From an uncultured Sphingomonadaceae bacterium (lineage in GTDB: Bacteria; Pseudomonadota; Alphaproteobacteria; Sphingomonadales; Sphingomonadaceae): a stretch of 64,000 nucleotides of DNA. This document shows positions 59,103-64,000 of the stretch, in pieces (within the stretch, counting starts at the first letter, position 1; each line of letters begins with the position of its first letter). Location of the stretch: positions 2,074,723 through 2,138,722 of the forward strand of contig CANKZR010000001.1 of NCBI GenBank assembly GCA_947488625.1, read 5' to 3'. The position numbers were made by a program, and so were the translations under genes. The notes under the pieces were generated by a model. That model saw only the letters and a program-made list of their open reading frames with translations. It had not been told where the DNA came from and searched no databases.

Positions 59103-59350
59103 GCGGCGGCGAATTCACCGGTAAAGTGGATCTTGTGACCGAAGCCGCATAGGGTCTCGGCCACGCACTCAGTCTCCGCTTAGCGCCTAAAGGTAGCAGC
59201 CTCTACCTCGTCTATTTGAATGCAGGGGGCCTAGCCCAAACCGCGCGACGGTTGGAAGAAGGGGGCGGCATTTGCATCAGCGTGACAGGCAAGATTAGTA
59301 ATCCTAATATCCGCGTACGCAGTCCCACCGCGATGAAGACTTTCGGATAG
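59099..59350 (+). pseudogene. Decayed SDR gene (N-terminal remnant)
   Basis: ATG 59099 overlaps the P450 stop (ATGA). The frame reads MSGGEFTGKVDLVTEAA, then TAG, then GLGHALSLRLAPKGSSLYLV in the same frame. This matches the SDR start GKVALVTGxxxGLGH with the first loop glycine changed to Glu and a stop in place of a residue. The frame then runs with weak similarity (GGLAQTARRLEEGGG) to TAG at 59348, and the remaining two thirds of an SDR is missing. It shows that a P450-SDR operon was eroded from here on. Confidence 0.75.
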
Positions 59351-59373
59351 CTGACAAAATTCTCAAAGGCGGG

Positions 59374-59583
59374 CTAATCGTCGTTCAGGCCGAACCCGAT
59401 TTTCAACATGACCTGATAACGGTCAACTTTTTGATCAGCGATCGCACCGCGCACTTCGGTCACCTGAAACCATTGCAGGTTTTCGACCGTCTCAGCTGAA
59501 CGCGCGACTGCTGCATCGATAGCGTCTTCGACGCTTTTCTCGGAGGTTCCTACAACCTCGATCACTTTGGCTACATGATTCAT
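59374..59583 (-). CDS. Dodecin
   Basis: 69 residues from ATG 59583 with a good GGAGG site. VAKVIEVVGTSEKSVEDAID, TVENLQWFQVTEVRGAI, and VDRYQVMLKIGFGLND are the dodecin signature, including the Trp that stacks on the flavin. Dodecins form hollow dodecamers that bind riboflavin, FMN or similar molecules and buffer free flavins. Placement next to a flavin- and deazaflavin-rich locus is suggestive only. Confidence 0.93.
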   Translation of the reverse strand: MNHVAKVIEVVGTSEKSVEDAIDAAVARSAETVENLQWFQVTEVRGAIADQKVDRYQVMLKIGFGLNDD

Positions 59584-59655
59584 TTTATTAGAACCTCCTT
59601 CGAGCAACGCTCTCCTTAGTAAACGAGACTTCTCGCGAATAGTTTCAGGTAATTT

Positions 59656-59775
59656 TGCTCAAATCTCAATCGAAGTCCGGCTCTGACAGAAGAGCGAACA
59701 ATTCGAGGAGAACGAGGTTTACCGAAGAGCAGATCATTAACGTGCTGAAGGAAGCTGATCGCAAATTCGATTGAA
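59656..59775 (+). mobile_element. Remnant of an IS3-family element (left part, orfA start)
   Basis: AGTCCGGCTCTGACAGAAG at about 59675 matches AGTCCGGCCCTGACAGAAG at 63961 near the window end, and it is followed by codons reading RRTRFTEEQIINVLKEAD, the opening of IS3-family OrfA transposases. The match ends at a TGA at 59782-59784 region after about 25 codons. The rest of the element is gone, so it is a dead fragment. Confidence 0.72.
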
Positions 59776-59779
59776 CAGG

Positions 59780-60049
59780 CTACAAAATGGCTAACAGATC
59801 CTTCAACTTACGAGCGATCGGTAAAGTGCCATACTGTCGCTTCTTTAGACTTAAATTAAGTGCCCGCTTTCTGATCCCGCTCTCGCCGTCATGACCCCAT
59901 TCGAGCGTGACCAGATACGCCCGACGCAAACCAGTAAAGGTAGCCAATCGAATAAGTCGGACAATTGTGGTCTTTTGCGCTCTTGAGCAGCCGCGATGAA
60001 CCGCGCGATATTTTTTCGGAGGTTCAGATGATTGTCGCGCGCTGACCAT
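59780..60049 (-). pseudogene. Possible tyrosine-recombinase remnant
   Basis: The minus-strand frame contains TIVRLIRLATFTGLRRAYLV, then TLEWGHDGES and YGTLPIARKLKDLLAIL. This resembles the first part of the catalytic domain of phage-type integrases (TGxRxxELxxLxW, then a basic strand and a lP-x-K/L helix). No upstream or downstream remainder is seen. The call rests on a short stretch and could be chance. Confidence 0.4.
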
Positions 60050-60732
60050 CCAACGAGGGTGTAGAAGTGGCTACATTGATACTAACGTGACCTCGCAAGC
60101 GCCCCTTTTCCAGAAGATCTCGTAGTGTCTGTACACCTCTATCGACTGCCCTTTCCGTGTTGGATCGACTGTCTCACCAGGCTACTACCTTGGTCGCGTT
60201 CGCGGATCGTTCCAAACAGCAAGCGGCACTCACTCTATTTTTATTCCGTCCGATCAAGAGCGGCCCCCCATGTTTTGTTGGTACTTGCAGCTAAAGCTTC
60301 CCATTCCGGACTAGAAGGCCGATCTGGAGCCGAACATCTCTATTCGTGGATAAGTGCTTTAAGAATTGTCGGATCCACCACCGTTTGGCTATCGAGAGCT
60401 ATCTTCAAAAAGTTCAAATTATCATGCGTCAGGGCCTTCGTGAGCCTGAACGTCGCATTGGGCCTTGGGTGTCGCCAGGATTGAACATCTGATGCAAGCA
60501 GAACGCCGCATAGCCGCAGATTGACACCCCATTTGTTTAAGTCGATACCTGATCTCGCATCCGCAAAAGCGGAAAGGATGAGAGGATATGGTTCGACCCG
60601 TTACATTCATGGGAAGGCTGTGGGCGTCGTACCTTCGGGGATTGACCCTTTCGTGCGGTGCCAATCGGAAAGACGGTTGCGGACATTCACGCCTGGGCGG
60701 TGCGGGATCGCGCGACGGGGCCTATCGCCCGG
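60050..60732. other. Stretch with no supported gene
   Basis: About 680 bases between the recombinase remnant and the TetR gene. Frames exist on both strands (for example 60125-60484 plus, 60422-60664 minus) but none shows a recognisable family, a ribosome site or the codon bias of the catabolic genes. The stretch looks richer in A and T than the flanks and is probably eroded mobile DNA. Confidence 0.5.
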
Positions 60733-61386
60733 ATGTCAAAACCAACGGAGATTGATCAGGTGAGCGCAGATACAGTGATCCGTGCCGGTCGCCCCAGCGC
60801 GGAAGACGGCGAGGCGTTGACCGATCGAATACTGCAGAAAAGCTGGGCGCTGCTGCTCGATATCGGCTTCGAGAACTTTTCCTTCGACAAGCTCGCCCGG
60901 TTCGGCAGGTTCGGCAAACCCACCATCTATGCACGCTTTGCGAACAAGGCCGAACTTTTGCGGGCCGTACTTCTGCAAAGCATCGAGGAGCATACGCAGG
61001 GCCTGTTCGATTCGGTAGCCGGGCAGTCCATCGACGAGGCAATTCCCGCGTTATGCGCCAATGCCGTCGAGTACTTTCACTCGCCCGAAGGACGCCTAAC
61101 GGACCGGCTTATCGACTGGCTCGATATCGAAGCGGGCGATGATGGACCGTCCCTGCGCGGCTGGACCGCCACGGAAGCCACTTCCAAAATACGCCAACGG
61201 ATCGAAAGTTCTATCGCGCATGGCGAGATCGAGGTCTTGGATATCGACGCGATATCGCTCTTCCTCCTCGAAGGAGTTACGGGACACGCGAGGCTGACGA
61301 AAGTCGATGATCATTTCGACCGCGAACATCACCTTGAATGGGCGCAACGCTATTGGGCGATGATCAAACGGGCCTTCCGCTATTGA
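60733..61386 (+). CDS. TetR/AcrR family transcriptional regulator
   Basis: 217 residues from ATG 60733; a GTG at 60760 with ACGGAG upstream is an alternative. HTH text: LLLDIGFENFSFDKLARFGR, FGKPTIYARFANKAELLRAV. C-terminal domain with DRLIDWLDIEAGDDGPSLRG resembles TetR_C groups. No partner gene is adjacent; it stands alone between mobile remnants and the integrase module. Confidence 0.88.
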   Translation: MSKPTEIDQVSADTVIRAGRPSAEDGEALTDRILQKSWALLLDIGFENFSFDKLARFGRFGKPTIYARFANKAELLRAVLLQSIEEHTQGLFDSVAGQSIDEAIPALCANAVEYFHSPEGRLTDRLIDWLDIEAGDDGPSLRGWTATEATSKIRQRIESSIAHGEIEVLDIDAISLFLLEGVTGHARLTKVDDHFDREHHLEWAQRYWAMIKRAFRY

Positions 61387-61515
61387 GGTGGCAGCCAAGC
61401 AGAGATTGGGCACTCGAATGTCTGCTTTCGAGTTCTGAATATCGTTCAGTAAATTTTCGACGTGGGGCGTAAAGCGGACTGTTGCCTTGTTTTTACAGCG
61501 TGCTAGCTTTTCAAG

Positions 61516-62292
61516 ATGTCCAACGCCATAACCCCGTGGTCCCCATACGAGGGACGCACTTCGATGGTGTCCGCTGGACGCAAAGCTCTCACCTCGGCGT
61601 TTGCAGAATTGGTTGTCTCACGACAAGGATTCTTGCCCTACGAGCTACCGGATATTTTTGCTGCACCGGTGGACGAGGCTGAGAACGATGCTGCGCGCGA
61701 CCTCGTTCGGCTCGAGGTTGAGCACATGACTCGCATGTTCGCGAATGGCCGCCTCACCAGTTTCGCACGTCCTCTCGGCGGCGGGGAAGTTGTAGCAATC
61801 AGACCGCAACTGTGGGAGCTTGACGATCCGCTGCCCCGCTTCGCCACAGGCGCGCTAAACCTTGAACACTGGGCAGATGCAAGCGCCGAACCGACCCATC
61901 GCATCTTTGTCGACAGCGAAGATTTTGACAGCTGGCTCGCGAAGCTCAAGCCGCTTGGGCCGTTGACCAATCGGCAGGTTGAAGAAATCATCGATCCACA
62001 GTTGAGAGCCGCCAGATCTGTCGCGAGAAGGACAGTCGAAAGAGATCACGAACAGCCGGAGTTGGGCGAACGTGGAGGCACCCAAGCAGCATCCCCGCCA
62101 GGTGTCGGCCCCGAGCTGCTTTCGGTTGAAGAAGTCAGCGCACTTATCGGACGAAGTCGATCATCGATCTACGCAGATGAAAAGAACGGCCGGTTTCCCG
62201 AACCTTTGAAAATCGGCTCGAGCGCACGTTGGATAAAGTCTGAAGTGCTCGCCTGGATTGCTGAACAGGCCGCCAAGCGAGGCGAAGGCTAA
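61516..62292 (+). CDS. Protein with unknown N-terminal domain and C-terminal AlpA-like HTH
   Basis: 258 residues. The last 58 residues, LLSVEEVSALIGRSRSSIYA, DEKNGRFPEPLKIGSSARWI, KSEVLAWIAEQAAKR, are an AlpA/excisionase-type winged helix found beside P4-type integrases. The first ~190 residues have no family I can name; they include an acidic stretch and EHMTRMFANGRLTSFARPLG. Normal AlpA proteins are about 70-90 residues, so this is an unusual fusion. It ends six bases before the convergent integrase stop, so it likely regulates excision. Confidence 0.75.
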   Translation: MSNAITPWSPYEGRTSMVSAGRKALTSAFAELVVSRQGFLPYELPDIFAAPVDEAENDAARDLVRLEVEHMTRMFANGRLTSFARPLGGGEVVAIRPQLWELDDPLPRFATGALNLEHWADASAEPTHRIFVDSEDFDSWLAKLKPLGPLTNRQVEEIIDPQLRAARSVARRTVERDHEQPELGERGGTQAASPPGVGPELLSVEEVSALIGRSRSSIYADEKNGRFPEPLKIGSSARWIKSEVLAWIAEQAAKRGEG

Positions 62293-62297
62293 CGCCG

Positions 62298-63602
62298 CTA
62301 TCGTCGCGGACTGTCGACGATCTCTGCTGGGGGTATCGAACCTTCCATGATCATGTCGGCCCAGCGCTGCGCAAGTTCGCGGCGGCGTGGCATGTAAGCG
62401 GCGCGATTATACCGCAACTCGCTTGCGCTCATTCCCTTGGGCGTATGCGCGAGCATCAGGTCGATGATCATTCGGTCTGCCAAGAGGCGAACATCATTGC
62501 CGAGTTCGCGCTCGGCAGCCTCGTTCATGATGGTCGAAAAGCTGGAACGCCAGCCATGCGGAACGTGGCGACCCTTGTATCCTTCGCGATTGTAGAGATA
62601 GCCAATGGCGTTCTCGCTTATGGGCTTGAGCCCCGAACGTGCGCCGGGAAACACGAAGGGAGATCGACCCGTCAACCATTGAACGGCGCGTAACGTTTCA
62701 ACAGACTGTGCCGACAGTGGAACCAAATGTTCGAAAGCTTCGTCGCTACGAAGGTGTAGCTCCTGCTTGATCTTCTCCGCAGGCACTTTCCATAACGCGC
62801 TGCCGCTATCCGCGTTGGCATATGCCCAGTCGACGCCGGTGATATCATTCCATTCCATATAGCGTATCATCCCAGGCCGCTGAGCGGTAAGAGCGAGCAC
62901 GCGGGCTGCGAGACGATTGACCGGTGAAGCCCCCGCCCGATCGATGTCGCCCATCATGGTACGTATAGTTTCAACATCTGTTAGAGCAGGGTAGCGCTTT
63001 GCTGGCGGCAAGGGCTTCAACGCCTCGTTGATATCGACCGCCGGATTTTCGACCTGGGCACCCTGTGCATTGGCGTACCGATAGATCGCCGCAACCCGCT
63101 GCTTGATCCGGCGTGCAGTTTCAATTGCGCCGCGGCCTTCGATCTTGCGCAGTACCGCTAGCAACAGAGGCTTGTCGATTTCAGCCATCGGCATCGATCC
63201 AAGGTGCGGAAAGATATCGCGTTCAAGGCTCGTGATGACATCTTTTACATGGACCGGCTTCCACCGCTCAATCTGGAGTGCATGCCATTCGCGTGCCATG
63301 TCCTCGAACGATTTCGGCGAATCACTCCCGCCTACCAGACGAGCTCTCTTGGTGGCATGGCGAGGATCACAGCCCTTGCGCAGGATTCTCTTCGCTTCGT
63401 CCCGTTTCTCGCGGGCGTCCGCTAGCGAAACCTCGGGATATGTACCCAAGGTAAGCAAGCGTTCCTTCTTCTCGAAGCGGTATTTGAAGCGCCAGCTCTT
63501 ATGCCCGCTCGCCGATATGTGCAGATGCAACCCGCGGCTGTCGGTTAATTTGTAAGCCTTGTTTTTCGCAGTGGCTGCCCGCACTGCCTTGTCCGTCAGC
63601 AT
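62298..63602 (-). CDS. P4-type tyrosine integrase
   Basis: 434 residues. The N-terminal DUF4102 arm-binding domain is LTDKAVRAATAKNKAYKLTD, with LHLHISASGHKSWRFKYRF. The catalytic residues are visible: Arg242 (AQRPGMIRY), His349-x2-Arg352 (HGWR), His386 (MLAHTPKG) and the nucleophile Tyr403 (AAYMPRR). It looks intact and should integrate and excise a genomic island. Its start lies at a pair of 15-bp direct repeats. The island body may extend leftwards into the catabolic genes or be a short module. Confidence 0.95.
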   Translation of the reverse strand: MLTDKAVRAATAKNKAYKLTDSRGLHLHISASGHKSWRFKYRFEKKERLLTLGTYPEVSLADAREKRDEAKRILRKGCDPRHATKRARLVGGSDSPKSFEDMAREWHALQIERWKPVHVKDVITSLERDIFPHLGSMPMAEIDKPLLLAVLRKIEGRGAIETARRIKQRVAAIYRYANAQGAQVENPAVDINEALKPLPPAKRYPALTDVETIRTMMGDIDRAGASPVNRLAARVLALTAQRPGMIRYMEWNDITGVDWAYANADSGSALWKVPAEKIKQELHLRSDEAFEHLVPLSAQSVETLRAVQWLTGRSPFVFPGARSGLKPISENAIGYLYNREGYKGRHVPHGWRSSFSTIMNEAAERELGNDVRLLADRMIIDLMLAHTPKGMSASELRYNRAAYMPRRRELAQRWADMIMEGSIPPAEIVDSPRR

Positions 63603-63638
63603 CCGATACCCCCAATCCGAATTTCCGATACCCCCAAT
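63602..63638. repeat. Two 15-bp direct repeats at the integrase start
   Basis: TCCGATACCCCCAAT occurs at 63602-63616 and again at 63624-63638, a 22-bp period (two helical turns), overlapping the integrase start codon. They could be arm-type sites for the integrase or operator sites of the AlpA-like protein. Inference only. Confidence 0.6.
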
Positions 63639-63923
63639 TTACCCCTACATGCTTTCGGCTAAGGGTAGATTGGCATGGACAGCATAGGAGTCGGAAATAG
63701 TCGAATTGTAAAGGTTTTCGCGCAATTTTGGCGATGTCTGGACAGCCTCAAAACAGCAAGTGGCGGAGCGGGTGTCCGCACATTCTTCCGACTAACCAGA
63801 TGTTTTTATGTTCAAAATATCGGCTTATCTGAATTTATACCCACAGTATTCCCCACACTATGCGGCGATCGCTTAGAGGTCCGTCTTTCCTTCACACGGG
63901 TGGGGTCGTAAGTTCAATCCTTG
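63639..63923. other. Gene-free stretch with a possible att-like tRNA 3' fragment
   Basis: No credible gene is seen; a plus-strand frame at 63675-63911 has no family text. Near its right end GGTCGTAAGTTCAATCCTTG (about 63904-63923) looks like the T-arm of a tRNA 3' end, the usual target of P4-type integrases, but the anticodon arm does not fold convincingly and the expected acceptor end is replaced by the IS. Confidence 0.35.
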
Positions 63924-64000
63924 TGACGTGACCCCCTGATATTCCTCCAAGTATGATTAGAGTCCGGCCCTGACAGAAGGACGGACGAGATGAAGAGAAC
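63924..64000 (+). mobile_element. Left end of an IS3-family insertion sequence, continues beyond the window
   Basis: Starts near TGACGTGACCCCCTGATATT, which resembles IS3-family terminal repeats, and then runs through AGTCCGGCCCTGACAGAAG (shared with the remnant at 59656) to an ATG at 63990. The exact end base cannot be fixed without the other terminus or a target duplication. Confidence 0.7.
63990..64000 (+). CDS. IS3-family transposase OrfA, first codons only
   Basis: ATG AAG AGA AC at the window edge encodes M-K-R-(T/N), matching the start of IS3-family OrfA proteins (the remnant at 59656 continues RRTRFTEEQ). GGACGAG lies just upstream. Everything else is outside the window. Confidence 0.5.

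Noticed and set aside
60125..60484. Plus-strand 119-codon frame in the debris region
   Set aside because: No family match, no ribosome site, and codon use unlike the neighbours.
63675..63911. 78-codon frame right of the integrase
   Set aside because: No recognisable family or ribosome site, in a region that looks like island edge DNA.
1..64000. CRISPR array, rRNA or intact tRNA genes
   Set aside because: No regularly spaced repeats beyond the two copies at 63602 were seen, and no rRNA or foldable complete tRNA was recognised by eye.

Overview
The window looks like chromosomal or megaplasmid DNA of a GC-rich alphaproteobacterium. A sphingomonad or Erythrobacter-like host is my inference from the gene families (ring hydroxylases, SnoaL-like proteins, many SDRs, sulfotransferases) and codon use; no rRNA or other taxonomic marker is present. 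About 59 kb is a dense catabolic locus for what is probably a polycyclic, terpenoid or steroid-like compound. It is joined to a complete set of coenzyme F420 biosynthesis genes, and the last 4.5 kb is an integrase/IS-scarred island edge.

Layout. (1) 1-6.2 kb: end of a sulfotransferase, a 2Fe-2S ferredoxin, two paralogous luciferase-like (LLM) flavin/F420 oxidoreductases, a TetR regulator, and a pair of Rieske-oxygenase-like proteins in which one has only the Rieske cluster ligands and the other only the mononuclear-iron ligands. (2) 6.2-12.1 kb: SDR, KstD-like flavoprotein and two SnoaL-like proteins, divergent from an MFS transporter and an APH/EcKinase-like phosphotransferase. (3) 12.2-19.4 kb, minus strand: BKACE enzyme, fbiC, npdG, cofE, cofD, cofC and a further LLM oxidoreductase; this is the F420 supply operon. 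(4) 19.5-22.2 kb: an 889-residue MalT/LAL-type LuxR regulator. (5) 22.4-35.4 kb, plus strand: a long catabolic run (two acyl-CoA dehydrogenases, MDR, five SDRs, acyl-CoA ligase, FAH hydrolase, extradiol-type dioxygenase, two alpha/beta hydrolases, MaoC pair, VOC protein) ending at a strong hairpin. (6) 35.5-49.7 kb: SnoaL/NTF2 proteins, an AveC-like membrane protein, a PQQ membrane dehydrogenase, a frameshifted Dabb-like gene, DUF1214 protein, sulfotransferase, GMC oxidoreductase, aldehyde dehydrogenase, small monooxygenase and an OYE-family enzyme. (7) 49.8-57.7 kb: a conventional Rieske dioxygenase (alpha, beta, reductase, nearby ferredoxin), SDR, TetR, an HsaA-like flavin monooxygenase, dienelactone hydrolase, nitroreductase and HxlR regulator. 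(8) 57.8-64 kb: P450, decayed SDR, dodecin, IS3 and integrase remnants, TetR, AlpA-like fusion protein, P4-type integrase, and the left end of an IS3-family element at the window edge.

How it fits together (inference). FbiC, CofC, CofD and CofE make F420, NpdG reduces it with NADPH, and the three LLM oxidoreductases are the likely users. Rieske enzymes, P450, HsaA-like monooxygenase and the extradiol-type enzyme would attack the ring system; ligase, dehydrogenases, MaoC hydratase, SDRs and BKACE/FAH/hydrolases would finish the side chains or ring fragments. Nine promoter regions share a 16-bp dyad of the form CCTAYC-N4-GRTAGG, including those of the F420 operon, the LuxR/acyl-CoA dehydrogenase divergon and the transporter. 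This suggests a single regulon that ties cofactor synthesis to catabolism, with the LAL regulator as leading candidate.
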